DNA of 64,000 bases from Prevotella sp. (GCA_031271965.1 JAISUS010000019.1:1-64000), one strand, 5' to 3'; numbered from the stretch's first letter, positions 44,328 through 54,155 are shown. Notes: generated from the sequence alone by a model not told the origin. Program-made: numbers and translations.

Positions 44328-45317
44328 TTATTTTTCCTTATATATAACTTCCAATACTGTTTGGCCAACAGCCTTCAATGTTTCTTTGCTGATACTGCTC
44401 ATATCATCTTTCTGTGTGTGCCAATATGAACCGAAATTATGATTTGTATCAGCATCAAAATGAATAATATCGATGCTTGGAATCTTTCTCAACTGATTCA
44501 CATAGGTATGGTCATCTGTTACCCCACTTCCGTCTCGTCCCACAAAGTAATTACTATAATTGAGACGACTAGCCGTACTCCAAACTTTTTCCACGACATC
44601 ATTAGCAAATGCTTTCGATGTAAGCTCTTTCGCAAAAATGGCATTAGGCGCACCCACCATATCCAATAAAATACCATATTTAGCTTTATAATTAGGCACA
44701 TGCGGGTTCTTTGCCCAATATTGTGTTCCTAAGCACCACCAATCGCCCGCAGGTTCTGATTTATCAAAAGCAGGAGGCCCATAATCTTCGGCATCAAAGA
44801 AGATAATATCAACGCCTATATTAGGGGATTGAGCTTGTAGCACGCGCGCCACTTCAAGTAAAACGCCGACACCACTAGCACCGTCATTGGCCCCGAGTAA
44901 AGGTTTATGATGATTAGCCGGATCCGGGTCCTGATCTGAATATGGGCGAGTATCCCAATGCGCGAAAAGCAGTATACGGCTCTTTTTATCGGTTCCGTAA
45001 GAACCGATGATATTGCGAGCATTAAGCTTTATTCCATTGTATGTAGTTACAGTCATTTTTTGTTCATAGACTTCGGCACCAAAACGTTTCAGCGAACTGA
45101 CCAGATAGTCTCCACATGCAACATGTTCCGGTGTATTTGGCACACGCGGGCCAAACGAAACCTGCTTATCTACATAAGCATATGCACTATCCGAGTTGAA
45201 ATCAGGCGATACCTTCTGATACGATTCCACAGGCGCAGTTTTTTGAGGTGTCTTACCACAAGAAAAAGCAAACAAGGGAAGTATTATACCCACAGTGATT
45301 ACATTTTTTAATGTCAT
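44328..45317 (-). CDS. M28-family glutaminyl-peptide cyclotransferase-like lipoprotein
   Basis: 329 residues. The signal ends in AFSC (C20 lipobox). The zinc-peptidase fold has LFAHWDTRPY (His ligand/Asp), LLGANDGASGVGVLLE (Asp bridging), FFDAEDYG (Glu/Asp pair) and the final His in DADTNHNFGSYWHT. Bacteroidetes homologues are annotated as glutamine cyclotransferases that make N-terminal pyroglutamate on exported proteins, or as aminopeptidases; the choice is not settled by sequence. Envelope-located. A TATCTTTG box (reverse complement of 45347-45354) lies 29 nt upstream. Confidence 0.88.
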   Translation of the reverse strand: MTLKNVITVGIILPLFAFSCGKTPQKTAPVESYQKVSPDFNSDSAYAYVDKQVSFGPRVPNTPEHVACGDYLVSSLKRFGAEVYEQKMTVTTYNGIKLNARNIIGSYGTDKKSRILLFAHWDTRPYSDQDPDPANHHKPLLGANDGASGVGVLLEVARVLQAQSPNIGVDIIFFDAEDYGPPAFDKSEPAGDWWCLGTQYWAKNPHVPNYKAKYGILLDMVGAPNAIFAKELTSKAFANDVVEKVWSTASRLNYSNYFVGRDGSGVTDDHTYVNQLRKIPSIDIIHFDADTNHNFGSYWHTQKDDMSSISKETLKAVGQTVLEVIYKEK

Positions 45318-45346
45318 TTTATTCTTTATATTTTTTATACTAGATA

Positions 45347-45354
45347 CAAAGATA
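45347..45354 (-). promoter_or_regulatory. -7 box (TATCTTTG) upstream of the peptidase-sufE pair
   Basis: Exact minus-strand consensus, with a leader of about 23 nt to the start codon. Confidence 0.5.
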
Positions 45355-45417
45355 AAAATTTGTTAGAAGTTCCCATTTCTCCGTTACATTTTTTAGAGAT
45401 TCACAGGCAATACATCC

Positions 45418-46788
45418 TCAAATTATATTTTCAACCTGATCCGGCACATTAGACGAACGGATTCTCCATTCTTGAGGATACAGGTTATTTGCTCTGTTAC
45501 CGATATTTTTCACAAAACCCAATGGTATATTCCGGTAAGTAAGCAATATATATCCTTTGGGCTGATCTGTGAAAACTAAAGCTTCTTTACGAAGATACGA
45601 TATTGCCGTTTTCCAATCTACCTCCAATGTAACAAAAGCCTCTCTGTTAAGAAAATTACTCAAAGCCAGCGATTGCTCAGGAACAAAATCCTTTCCCTTA
45701 AATTCTCCTAGACAAATACCTTCCGACAGGATATTCAGTTCTGACTTTATAGTTTGCAAATAGTTATACAAACAGGATGGAAAAGCAAACCACTTATCAT
45801 TTCGGGGATAAAAAGTAAACCGGTCAGAATTCAATATCAGGTTTTTATATTCTGTCTCCAGATTTATTTTACTTCTATTATCCTTATCTTTTATTTTTCT
45901 AACACCATTTTCCTCATCTCCTTTTTTTCTTAGCACTGCACAAAAAAAACCTTCTCCATTCATCTTGTGCGGAAAAAATCTATATGCTGTGACGCCTTCT
46001 ATTAAAGAAGAGCTTATCTCCCATTCTTCATCAATATCTACCGACAAGATATCAGCACCCAATTCATCGCATATCCACCGAACATTTTGTTCATTTTCTT
46101 CGAGATTATAGGTGCATGTGCTGTATATCAACACACCTCCGCTTCTCAGAGCAGGCCACACATCAGCTAATATCCGCTGCTGACGTTCTTTGCACAACCT
46201 TACATTCTCCAAAGACCATTCAGCGACAGCTCCTTCATCTTTTCGAAACATGCCTTCGCCCGAACAGGGTGCATCCACAAGCACAATATCAAAGAATCCT
46301 TTCAGTTTACCAATCCGGGACGGATCATTATTCGTGACTATCGTATTAGGGTTGCCCCATTTGGTAATATTTTCAGATAGAATATTTGCCCGCGAACGTA
46401 TAACTTCATTAGATACAAGTAAACTATGCTCATCTAAAAAATCAGCTATTAATGTAGACTTCCCTCCGGGGGCAGCGCAAAGGTCTAAGACTTTCATCGA
46501 CGGAGAAGCATATTGTTTCAACACTCGGGCTATAAACATGGAGGAAGCTTCCTGTACATAATAACCTCCGGCGTGAAATAAAGGGTCGAATGTAAATTGG
46601 GGTCTTTTATCTAAATAAAAACCGTTATCACACCAAGAAACCTGATTCGACAATTTCCCGGATGTCATTTTAGAATGATTGATACGTATACTTGTGGGCG
46701 ATTCTCCATCCAAAGCCTCAACAAAGCTTTTCCACTGTTCACCCAGCAAAGGCTTAGTATATGTGACAAAATCGGTAGGAAGATTCAT
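45418..46788 (-). CDS. RsmF/NOL1-type 16S rRNA (cytosine-5) methyltransferase
   Basis: 456 residues. The SAM site DLCAAPGGKSTLI is near residue 115, DAPCSGEGMFRKD has the release cysteine and STCTYNLEENE the nucleophilic cysteine (about 182 and 237). The C-terminal ~170 residues carry the extra RsmF-type PUA-like domain (NILSEGICLGEFKG). It makes m5C in 16S rRNA in E. coli; the exact position in this organism is not known. A single gene with a TAACTTTG box upstream, divergent from the GT39-like gene. Confidence 0.9.
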   Translation of the reverse strand: MNLPTDFVTYTKPLLGEQWKSFVEALDGESPTSIRINHSKMTSGKLSNQVSWCDNGFYLDKRPQFTFDPLFHAGGYYVQEASSMFIARVLKQYASPSMKVLDLCAAPGGKSTLIADFLDEHSLLVSNEVIRSRANILSENITKWGNPNTIVTNNDPSRIGKLKGFFDIVLVDAPCSGEGMFRKDEGAVAEWSLENVRLCKERQQRILADVWPALRSGGVLIYSTCTYNLEENEQNVRWICDELGADILSVDIDEEWEISSSLIEGVTAYRFFPHKMNGEGFFCAVLRKKGDEENGVRKIKDKDNRSKINLETEYKNLILNSDRFTFYPRNDKWFAFPSCLYNYLQTIKSELNILSEGICLGEFKGKDFVPEQSLALSNFLNREAFVTLEVDWKTAISYLRKEALVFTDQPKGYILLTYRNIPLGFVKNIGNRANNLYPQEWRIRSSNVPDQVENII

Positions 46789-46807
46789 TTATATTGTTTT
46801 AGGAACA

Positions 46808-46845
46808 CAAAGTTAATCAAATCATCATTATTTTTCATAATTTTG
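46808..46845. promoter_or_regulatory. Overlapping divergent promoter boxes (rsmF-like / GT39-like)
   Basis: Minus strand TAACTTTG (reverse complement of 46808-46815) and plus strand TAATTTTG (46838-46845) share a 64-bp gap. The plus-strand box ends only 7 nt before the ATG at 46853, so that mRNA would be almost leaderless. Confidence 0.45.
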
Positions 46846-46852
46846 GGCTGTA

Positions 46853-48364
46853 ATGAATAACAAGCTTATGATAAAGAAAACAATAACACAAGAAAAAAAC
46901 ACTTTACTCCTATTATCTATTTATGTTCTTCTATTACTGTTCTTTTGCTCCAAAATGTCTCCTTTGTATCCGATAAACGAGTGGTCGGATATAAATCTTT
47001 ATTTCAACATAGGAAAGATGATAAATGCAGGCAAAGTACTTTACACAGAAGCATTCGATCATAAAGGCCCTCTTATTTTCTTTCTTTACGCCATTGGAGC
47101 GAAGATATCCGGCACCTCTTTTTTCGGAATGTATCTTATAGAGTCTATCGGGTGGATAGTCATGGTATTCTTCGCATACCTTACAGCAAGATTGTTTGCA
47201 GATAAGATATATGCATTTATTATTGCCATGATTTTCCCTGTACTGATGCTATCTCACACAGCGCAAGGAGGCTCAGCCGAAGAGTTCATAGCTATTGCAC
47301 AAGTAGTCAGCCTTTATTTCTTTATCAGATATTTCAAAGACGGCACTTCGGTTCACAAACCAAAGTATATGCTGATACACGGGCTGATAAGCGCCATAGC
47401 ATTGCTTATAAAAATAAATTTAGTCATTTTCTGGTTTTTTCCCCTATTAGCTGTTTTTGTAAATCTGGCACTAAAGAAAGAATATAGGAGTTTAGTTCAA
47501 AATGTTATTGCATACATTGCCGGAGCCTTAATCATTACAGTTCCAATTTGTATCTATTTTATGGCAAATGGCGCTCTATCCGAAGCCTGGAATATCTACA
47601 TCGTCCTGAATAAAAATTATGCACAAATCGGTGGTTTGAGCGAAACTATAGAAAACCTTACCGCCCGCTTCTATCTGCGGTTACGATTCGAAACTTTTGG
47701 ATTCCTTATCATACTTGTAGGGGCTATATATTTCCCCGTTAAATACATTGGTAACAGATGGGGGCGGATTGCCATGATATTATCCTTTTTCGCTCTGTAT
47801 GCAGCTATATTCAGTTCGCCCAGATATGTATTCTATTATTCCATTCCATATTATATTTATGCACTGCCGGGTTACATTACATTATGTCGTTTCATCAAAA
47901 TTCCTGCGACTAAAACAGCCTATGCGCTACTATTTACCCTGATATTGGTTTTAGGAATAAAGCAACGGGACTTTTTCGGAATGCAAATAAGCGAACTTCT
48001 AAGGTCAGAAAAGCCAACAGGACTCGCTTTTCAATTTGGCGAAATAGTAAAAAAAGAAAAAGAGCCTACGCTGTTAAACATTGGTTTAGACGAAGGGAAT
48101 GCTGTTTTCACCGTTGCAAACATAATGCCTACAGTCAGATACTTTATATCGCCTAATTTACAGAACGAGATATATCCTGCGATGCGGAAGGAACAAACCG
48201 GATATATAGAAAATAAAGAGATACAATTCGTTATTTTAGCTGAGAGAGCAATGAATTATAACTATTTTCATGAGTTACCGGCTCTGAACGAAAATTATGC
48301 AATCGTCGATTCATATCAGGCAAATGACCATCAGACTTACTATTTATACAAAAGAAAAGATTAG
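46853..48364 (+). CDS. GT39-like (PMT_2) membrane glycosyltransferase
   Basis: 503 residues with about eleven predicted membrane segments. The first periplasmic loop has the GT-C acidic motif INEWSDINLYFNIGKMI and LYTEAFDHKGPLIFF (D/E followed by DHKGP), typical of PMT_2/ArnT-like enzymes that use lipid-linked sugars. A soluble C-terminal part (about 400-503) follows. Acceptor (lipid A, glycoprotein or other) unknown. The Bacteroidetes general O-glycosylation system or LPS modification are both possible. The next gene begins 3 nt later. Confidence 0.8.
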   Translation: MNNKLMIKKTITQEKNTLLLLSIYVLLLLFFCSKMSPLYPINEWSDINLYFNIGKMINAGKVLYTEAFDHKGPLIFFLYAIGAKISGTSFFGMYLIESIGWIVMVFFAYLTARLFADKIYAFIIAMIFPVLMLSHTAQGGSAEEFIAIAQVVSLYFFIRYFKDGTSVHKPKYMLIHGLISAIALLIKINLVIFWFFPLLAVFVNLALKKEYRSLVQNVIAYIAGALIITVPICIYFMANGALSEAWNIYIVLNKNYAQIGGLSETIENLTARFYLRLRFETFGFLIILVGAIYFPVKYIGNRWGRIAMILSFFALYAAIFSSPRYVFYYSIPYYIYALPGYITLCRFIKIPATKTAYALLFTLILVLGIKQRDFFGMQISELLRSEKPTGLAFQFGEIVKKEKEPTLLNIGLDEGNAVFTVANIMPTVRYFISPNLQNEIYPAMRKEQTGYIENKEIQFVILAERAMNYNYFHELPALNENYAIVDSYQANDHQTYYLYKRKD

Positions 48365-48367
48365 AAC

Positions 48368-49072
48368 ATGCAACCATCACTATACCTCATACCCGTTACT
48401 TTAGGTGAAACAGACATCGAAAGGGTCTTACCTCCGCATAACAAAGAGATTATCTTGGAGATAAAATATTTTATTGTAGAAAATATCCGTTCTGCACGCC
48501 GTTTTTTAAAAAAAGTAGACAGTTCTATAAATATTGACGGCCTTACATTCTACGAACTGAACAAACATACCAAACCGGAACAAATAGAGAGCTACCTGGC
48601 TCCCATCTCAAATGGGTTCCACATTGGTGTTATTTCAGAAGCAGGCTGCCCGGCTGTCGCCGACCCGGGAAGCGATATTGTTGCTATCGCTCAACGGAAA
48701 AACCACAAAGTAGTTCCACTCGTTGGCCCCTCATCTATTTTATTGTCATTAATGGCATCCGGATTTAACGGGCAGAGCTTTGCTTTCCAGGGCTATTTAC
48801 CGGTAGATGGTTCAGAAAGAATAAAAAAGATAAAACAATTGGAACACTATATATACCGCGAGCATCAGACGCAGATATTTATAGAGACTCCCTATCGCAA
48901 TTTAAAACTCGTAGAGGACATATTAAAACACTGTACACCTGCCACCAAGCTATGTATCGCAATGAATATAACCTGTGAGGATGAGTATATAAAAACGTTA
49001 TCTGTAAAGCAATGGCAAAAATATTTACCCAACATGGATAAACAACAGTGTATATTCCTCTTATATAAGTAA
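48368..49072 (+). CDS. Tetrapyrrole-methylase (RsmI-like) SAM-dependent methyltransferase
   Basis: 234 residues, the short Bacteroidetes RsmI paralogue: LYLIPVTLGETDIERVLPP at the N-terminus, VISEAGCPAVADPGSDIV with the SAM-binding region, LVGPSSILLSLMASG and FIETPYRN. RsmI adds the 2'-O-methyl on C1402 of 16S rRNA; this paralogue may share it or act elsewhere. Linkage to the preceding membrane glycosyltransferase (3 nt) seems positional only. Confidence 0.85.
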   Translation: MQPSLYLIPVTLGETDIERVLPPHNKEIILEIKYFIVENIRSARRFLKKVDSSINIDGLTFYELNKHTKPEQIESYLAPISNGFHIGVISEAGCPAVADPGSDIVAIAQRKNHKVVPLVGPSSILLSLMASGFNGQSFAFQGYLPVDGSERIKKIKQLEHYIYREHQTQIFIETPYRNLKLVEDILKHCTPATKLCIAMNITCEDEYIKTLSVKQWQKYLPNMDKQQCIFLLYK

Positions 49073-49151
49073 ATATTCTACGACTTCAGATAAACATTTT
49101 ATTAAGGAGTTGTGTTTAATCTAAATACGAACTACTTTAAAACAAAACAAA

Positions 49152-49484
49152 ATGGGAAAATTTGAAATTAAAAAAAGAAAAAACAACGAATTTCAATTCG
49201 ATCTTAAAGCAAGTAACGGACAGGTAATCCTTACGAGTGAAGGCTACACAACAAAAGAAAACTGCAAAAACGGAATTGAGTCTGTTAAGAAAAACAGCCA
49301 GATAGACACTCGTTACGAAAAATTAGAAGCAAAGAACGGTAAACCTTACTTTAACTTGAAAGCATCGAACGGACAAGTAATCGGAACTAGCGAAATGTAT
49401 GAAAGCGTAGCCAGTAGAGATAACGGCATTGCTTCTGTAAAGAAAAATGCTCCTGACGCAGAGATCGCGGATCTGACCATTTAA
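49152..49484 (+). CDS. YegP-family DUF1508 protein
   Basis: 110 residues with two tandem DUF1508 repeats (about 1-50 and 53-105), each with the pattern FxLKASNGQVIxTSExY...NGIxSVKKN. Small cytoplasmic proteins of this family are stress-related in some bacteria but have no established biochemical role. Monocistronic; a GGCGGAGA-ATTA-TCTTCGCC hairpin terminator follows at 49507-49526. Confidence 0.92.
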   Translation: MGKFEIKKRKNNEFQFDLKASNGQVILTSEGYTTKENCKNGIESVKKNSQIDTRYEKLEAKNGKPYFNLKASNGQVIGTSEMYESVASRDNGIASVKKNAPDAEIADLTI

Positions 49485-49504
49485 ATAAAAATAAAGAATA
49501 AACG

Positions 49505-49535
49505 TGGGGCGGAGAATTATCTTCGCCTTTCTGTT
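49505..49535 (+). terminator. Terminator after the YegP gene
   Basis: GGCGGAGA / TCTTCGCC stem with ATTA loop followed by TTTCTGTTTT. One wobble in the stem; reasonable intrinsic terminator. Confidence 0.65.
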
Positions 49536-49602
49536 TTACAAAAGTTAAAACACAATCTTACAGAAAAATAACCCTACATCGACAGATTCTCTAAAAACAA
49601 TG

Positions 49603-49610
49603 TATCTTTG
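49603..49610 (+). promoter_or_regulatory. -7 box (TATCTTTG) before the GT2 gene
   Basis: Exact consensus, 13 nt upstream of ATG 49624 and 19 nt upstream of ATG 49630. Confidence 0.5.
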
Positions 49611-49629
49611 CCCAGATAAATAAATGTTT

Positions 49630-50388
49630 ATGCCAAAAATAACTGTTATTACACCGACTTACAATTCCGAAAACACCTTAGATGGAACAATAGGCGCGCT
49701 GCTCGGGCAAACTTTTTCAGATTTCGAATATATAATCATCGACGGTGCTTCGAAAGACAAAACAATAGAAAAGATAAGAAGTTACATCCCTGCTTTTGAA
49801 ACAAAAGGAGTAACAGTAAGAATCATCAGTGAACCCGACAAAGGTGTATATGATGCCATGAACAAAGGCATATCTTATGCCAAGGGTGAATTGATTGGAA
49901 TCACCAATTCCGATGACTGGTACGAAGACAATGCACTAGAAGTAATATGGGCTAAGTACACAGATGGTAAAACAGACAAAGCAAACTCGATGATATACGG
50001 CATTGAGCGTGTATGGAAGGACGATAAAATATTTAATGTACAGCGGCGGGGCGCTTCTTTCATATCTGAAAGCGTACTACCCCACTCTACATTCTTTGTC
50101 GCAAAACAAGTTTACAAGGAACATGGAGCCTTTGACCTTTCAGTGAAAATATTAGCTGACTACGATTTCATTTGCCGGTGTGTAAGCAAGGGTGTAAAAC
50201 TCGAAGAAGTAGATGTCGTCATTTCCAATTTCCGTTTAGGAGGCATATCGTCTTCCTATTTTGATTTTTATGAGGACTATTACAGGATACAGTATAAATA
50301 CGGCTTTATTTCCGAGAAGAAATACAAGGAATATAAGTATCTTCTGAAACTAAAAAAGCTCATAAACAAAGTAAAAAGAAGATGGTGA
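49630..50388 (+). CDS. Family 2 glycosyltransferase, DxGVYDAMNKGI subgroup
   Basis: About 252 residues from MPKITVITPTYN (an ATG 6 nt upstream adds two residues). Motifs: IIDGASKDKT, SEPDKGVYDAMNKGI, TNSDDWYEDN (metal region near residue 95) and LPHSTFFVAK on the acceptor side. Same subgroup as the enzymes at 24862 and 31691 but isolated from the large locus, with its own promoter. Such stand-alone WcaA/WcaE-like transferases usually act on LPS or exopolysaccharide; the target is unknown. Convergent with the CotH gene (3-nt gap). Confidence 0.88.
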   Translation: MPKITVITPTYNSENTLDGTIGALLGQTFSDFEYIIIDGASKDKTIEKIRSYIPAFETKGVTVRIISEPDKGVYDAMNKGISYAKGELIGITNSDDWYEDNALEVIWAKYTDGKTDKANSMIYGIERVWKDDKIFNVQRRGASFISESVLPHSTFFVAKQVYKEHGAFDLSVKILADYDFICRCVSKGVKLEEVDVVISNFRLGGISSSYFDFYEDYYRIQYKYGFISEKKYKEYKYLLKLKKLINKVKRRW

Positions 50389-50391
50389 GAA

Positions 50392-51921
50392 TCATCTCAA
50401 CTGTTGATCCATCCATGCAAGCCTATCTTTCAACCAACTTTTTAAATAATTCACCTCACCTTTATAGCTCCCGGTGACAACAGGATTCGGCCAAACAGCT
50501 TCATTCAATATAGGCCAACGTAGAAAGTTGCGCCTTTGAGAGATAAGCATCTTTTCCGCCAAATTGTCTATAAATGAATTTAAATCACTTAGATTTCCTT
50601 GACGAAGTTTTATCCACCTGTCTTTTACCATTTTGTCAAACTCGGGATATTTAAAAAACTTTTGATACCAGTCTGCGTTACGCGCATGCCATCCGGCTGT
50701 TGCCTGACAGTTATCGTAATTAACATTCCCAAATGCAATATCATAATCCCATACAGGACCAAAATATATTTTAGCATCCCCTCTGTTTTTGTAAACGAAC
50801 GTGCTCAAACGTAAGTTACCATCTACATTTTTAGATAATTCATTCAACAAATAATAATCTACAAAAGATGTAAGGTCTAAATATTTCGGCAATTCGGCCA
50901 CAGGATTAACTCCGTCCTTGGCATATAGAATATCCTCTACCTTTTGCACACATGACGATATATATTCTTTCTGGTTTGCAGGAATATTCTCCGGGGTATT
51001 TATACAGAATATCATTTTAGCTCCACTTGTTTCAAACCATTCCGGCTCTCCTTTCCTTTCATCGACTTCCAATAAATATCCTCCCGATATATCAGTATCC
51101 AATGTCCCTAATTCAGGGATATTCACTCTGTCATCGCCTATTCTTATATGCTCGCCAAGCAGATAATTACCAATAGAGTCTCCGTTGAGTACGACATCTA
51201 CATACTTCATCCGGGGAGTGTATACAAATCCCATACGGCGACTGACCTCAAAAGCCAGCTCATTGCGCATCAACGTTTTATCCGAATAATTAGCCAATAA
51301 AACCCAATGCTTATTTTTAGGCATATCCAACATTACCGCCGATTTATCCAGTTTGAGACGATAAGGCTTCTTCGGCATCATAGTCCAGGTACTGTTGCCT
51401 CGCCCTTTTATCTCTGTCTTTGCCGCATCCAGCAATTTACTTGTGACAACTCCTTTTTCATTTCGCTGTTCGACAGTAATAGTTGCATTTACATAATAGT
51501 CTTTAGAATCTATGGGCTTGCCCCCTTCGGTATTAATAGTTACCAAAGGATAGAAATTTCCTTCGGTAGGGAAAGAATACGCTTCTCTTTTAATACTTAT
51601 CGTTTCCCATTTAGACGCCATTTTTACCTTAAATGACGTGAGAAGTTCTATTTCTTTTTCATTCTCGGCAACCTCTACGGTAATTGTAGCATCACCAGTT
51701 CCCGTCAAAGGACTTATCTTAATTCCGGAATCCACCTCTTCGGGTATAATTGTCCACTGTCCATTGGTTTTAATATCAAAAGTCTGGATTCCACCTCTTG
51801 CTTTAAAATTTAATTGAGTTGTGGAAATATTAAGTATGTCTTCCTTCTTATCGTCATCGGAACAGCTTAGACAAGAAAACAAAGGGAATATCAGAATAAA
51901 TAATAACAAGTGTCTATTCAT
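50392..51921 (-). CDS. BACON-CotH lipoprotein (CotH kinase-like)
   Basis: 509 residues. The signal ends in LFSC (C17). A BACON-like immunoglobulin domain spans about 30-115 (STTQLNFKARGG, NGQWTI, VAENE). A CotH domain follows (about 150-500): GRGNSTWTMMPKKPYRLKLDK region, KHWVLLANYSDKTLMRNELA, and the metal-site PVWDYDIAFG near residue 400. CotH is an atypical secreted protein kinase in Bacillus; activity of Bacteroidetes surface versions is not known. BACON domains are thought to bind glycans or mucin. Location: outer-membrane or periplasmic lipoprotein. Confidence 0.9.
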   Translation of the reverse strand: MNRHLLLFILIFPLFSCLSCSDDDKKEDILNISTTQLNFKARGGIQTFDIKTNGQWTIIPEEVDSGIKISPLTGTGDATITVEVAENEKEIELLTSFKVKMASKWETISIKREAYSFPTEGNFYPLVTINTEGGKPIDSKDYYVNATITVEQRNEKGVVTSKLLDAAKTEIKGRGNSTWTMMPKKPYRLKLDKSAVMLDMPKNKHWVLLANYSDKTLMRNELAFEVSRRMGFVYTPRMKYVDVVLNGDSIGNYLLGEHIRIGDDRVNIPELGTLDTDISGGYLLEVDERKGEPEWFETSGAKMIFCINTPENIPANQKEYISSCVQKVEDILYAKDGVNPVAELPKYLDLTSFVDYYLLNELSKNVDGNLRLSTFVYKNRGDAKIYFGPVWDYDIAFGNVNYDNCQATAGWHARNADWYQKFFKYPEFDKMVKDRWIKLRQGNLSDLNSFIDNLAEKMLISQRRNFLRWPILNEAVWPNPVVTGSYKGEVNYLKSWLKDRLAWMDQQLR

Positions 51922-52056
51922 AGTATTTTAATTTGGCATTATCTGTTCAAAGAAAATAAAAAGAAATCAAAAGAATCAATTATTAGCAATGTTTTTTATA
52001 CGATTAATCCAGATAATAAAAAAATGAAATATGAGGCTACAGACAGGGCTGGAATA

Positions 52057-52088
52057 CTTGCTTATGTGGATAAAATTTAATATATTTG
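52057..52088 (+). promoter_or_regulatory. gyrB promoter (CTTG-N20-TATATTTG)
   Basis: CTTG at 52057-52060 and TATATTTG at 52081-52088, spacer 20, close to the Bacteroidetes consensus. ATG 62 nt downstream. The remaining 51922-52056 stretch shows nothing else. Confidence 0.55.
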
Positions 52089-52149
52089 CTAGGTTTTATT
52101 ACACAAAAATGCTGGGGGATATTTTCCTCATTAATAACGAAATACAAAT

Positions 52150-54105
52150 ATGACAGAAAAGCAAAAAATGGCGAGTGAATCTTACTCCGCCCAAAATATC
52201 CAAGTGCTTGAAGGATTGGAAGCCGTAAGGAAAAGGCCGGCAATGTACATTGGAGACATAGGCGAAAAAGGTTTGCATCATTTGGTATATGAAGTTGTAG
52301 ATAACTCGATAGACGAAGCTTTAGCCGGCTACTGTAATGATATAAAAGTAACTATAAACGAAGATAACTCCATTAGTGTTCAGGATAATGGGCGTGGTAT
52401 CCCTGTCGATATTATGGAAAAAGAGCAAAAATCGGCGTTGGAAGTCGTTTTAACTGTACTACATGCAGGTGGTAAATTCGACAAAAGTACTTATAAAGTC
52501 TCCGGAGGCCTTCATGGTGTTGGTGTATCCTGTGTAAATGCACTCTCTACATATTTACGTGCGGAAATACATAGTAAGGGAGCCATTTTTGTTCAGGAAT
52601 ATTCTTGTGGGAAACCATTGACATCTGTTGAGAAAGTCGGAGAATCCAGTAACACGGGAACTACGATCACATTCAAGCCTGATGATTCAATATTTATTGT
52701 TACGGAATATAAATACGACACGCTGGCATCTCGTCTGCGCGAATTGGCATTCCTAAATGCAGGAGTCCGCCTTTCTCTTACCGACAAACGCCACCAGAAA
52801 GAGGACGGAACTTATAAATCAGACACATTCTTTTCAGAAAAAGGGCTCGAAGAGTTCGTCCGTTACATAGACGCCTCAAAAGAGGCGCTTATAGAAGATG
52901 TCATACACATTGTTACCGAAAAACAAGGCGTACCTGTAGAGGTAGCAATGACCTATAATACTTCTTATAACGAAAATGTTTATTCATATGTTAATAATAT
53001 CCACACAATAGAAGGTGGTACTCACCTTACCGGTTTCCGACGCGGTTTGTCCCGTACATTGAAAAAATATGCGGAAGACACAAAGATGTTGGAAAAAGTA
53101 AAAGTTGAGATTAGTGGAGACGACTTCCGTGAAGGACTTACTGCTGTAGTATCAATTAAGGTTGCAGAACCTCAGTTTGAAGGACAAACAAAAACCAAGC
53201 TTGGTAACAATGAAGTTATTGGAGCTGTTGACCAAGCTGTAGGCGAAGCTTTAGGTTACTATCTGGAAGAACATCCTAAAGAAGCCAGAACAATTGTTGA
53301 AAAGGTTATACTTGCAGCAACAGCACGTGCGGCAGCACGCAAAGCCCGCGAAATGGTACAAAGAAAATCACCTCTCACCGGTGGCGGTCTTCCCGGCAAA
53401 TTGGCTGATTGCTCCAGTAAAGATGCTCAAATATGTGAGATATTCCTTGTCGAAGGAGACTCGGCGGGTGGTACTGCAAAACAAGGACGTGATAGAGGAT
53501 TTCAGGCAATTCTTCCATTAAGAGGTAAAATTCTGAATGTGGAAAAAGCCATGCCTCATAAAGTTTTGGAAAGCGATGAAATAAAGAATATATATACTGC
53601 ACTTGGTGTAACCATAGGAACAGATGAAGACTCTAAAGAGTTGAATCTGGCAAAACTCCGTTACCAAAAAGTAGTTATTATGACTGATGCCGACGTGGAC
53701 GGTAGCCATATCGCCACATTGATACTCACATTCTTCTTCCGCCATATGAAAGCCTTATTGGAAAAAGGATACGTATATATAGCTACTCCTCCATTATACC
53801 TGTGCCGTAAGGGTAAAGTAGAAGAATATTGCTGGGATGACAGACAACGCCGCACATTCATTGAAAAATATGCCGATGGAGACGAAAATGCTATCCATAC
53901 GCAACGCTACAAAGGTCTTGGAGAAATGAATGCGACTCAATTATGGGAAACAACAATGAACCCGGAACATCGTACATTGCGTCAGGTTACAATAGAAAAT
54001 GCAGCTGAGGCCGACCATATCTTCTCTATGCTTATGGGTGAGGATGTTGCCCCTCGCCGCGAATTCATCGAGGAAAACGCTACTTATGCAAAAATTGACG
54101 CATAA
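52150..54105 (+). CDS. gyrB: DNA gyrase subunit B
   Basis: 651 residues, normal for the form without the ~165-residue insertion of E. coli GyrB. ATPase domain: EVVDNSIDEALAGY, DNGRGIPVD and GGLHGVGVSCVNAL. Transducer lysine region: QTKTKLGNNEV. TOPRIM: EGDSAGGTAKQGRD with the metal Glu, and DADVDGSHI. C-terminal: RYKGLGEMN. The ATP-dependent subunit for negative supercoiling with GyrA. It could also serve as a topoisomerase IV-type protein, but length and overall match favour gyrase. Followed by a strong terminator. Confidence 0.95.
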   Translation: MTEKQKMASESYSAQNIQVLEGLEAVRKRPAMYIGDIGEKGLHHLVYEVVDNSIDEALAGYCNDIKVTINEDNSISVQDNGRGIPVDIMEKEQKSALEVVLTVLHAGGKFDKSTYKVSGGLHGVGVSCVNALSTYLRAEIHSKGAIFVQEYSCGKPLTSVEKVGESSNTGTTITFKPDDSIFIVTEYKYDTLASRLRELAFLNAGVRLSLTDKRHQKEDGTYKSDTFFSEKGLEEFVRYIDASKEALIEDVIHIVTEKQGVPVEVAMTYNTSYNENVYSYVNNIHTIEGGTHLTGFRRGLSRTLKKYAEDTKMLEKVKVEISGDDFREGLTAVVSIKVAEPQFEGQTKTKLGNNEVIGAVDQAVGEALGYYLEEHPKEARTIVEKVILAATARAAARKAREMVQRKSPLTGGGLPGKLADCSSKDAQICEIFLVEGDSAGGTAKQGRDRGFQAILPLRGKILNVEKAMPHKVLESDEIKNIYTALGVTIGTDEDSKELNLAKLRYQKVVIMTDADVDGSHIATLILTFFFRHMKALLEKGYVYIATPPLYLCRKGKVEEYCWDDRQRRTFIEKYADGDENAIHTQRYKGLGEMNATQLWETTMNPEHRTLRQVTIENAAEADHIFSMLMGEDVAPRREFIEENATYAKIDA

Positions 54106-54125
54106 TGCTTAATTTATAATATAAG

Positions 54126-54155
54126 AAAGCCACAATTCATAAATTGTGGCTTTTT
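54126..54155. terminator. Terminator after gyrB (bidirectional)
   Basis: AAAGCCACAATT/AATTGTGGCTTT: a 12-bp perfect stem with T-run (plus) and A-run (minus). Serves gyrB and possibly the AraC gene's 3' end. Confidence 0.88.
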
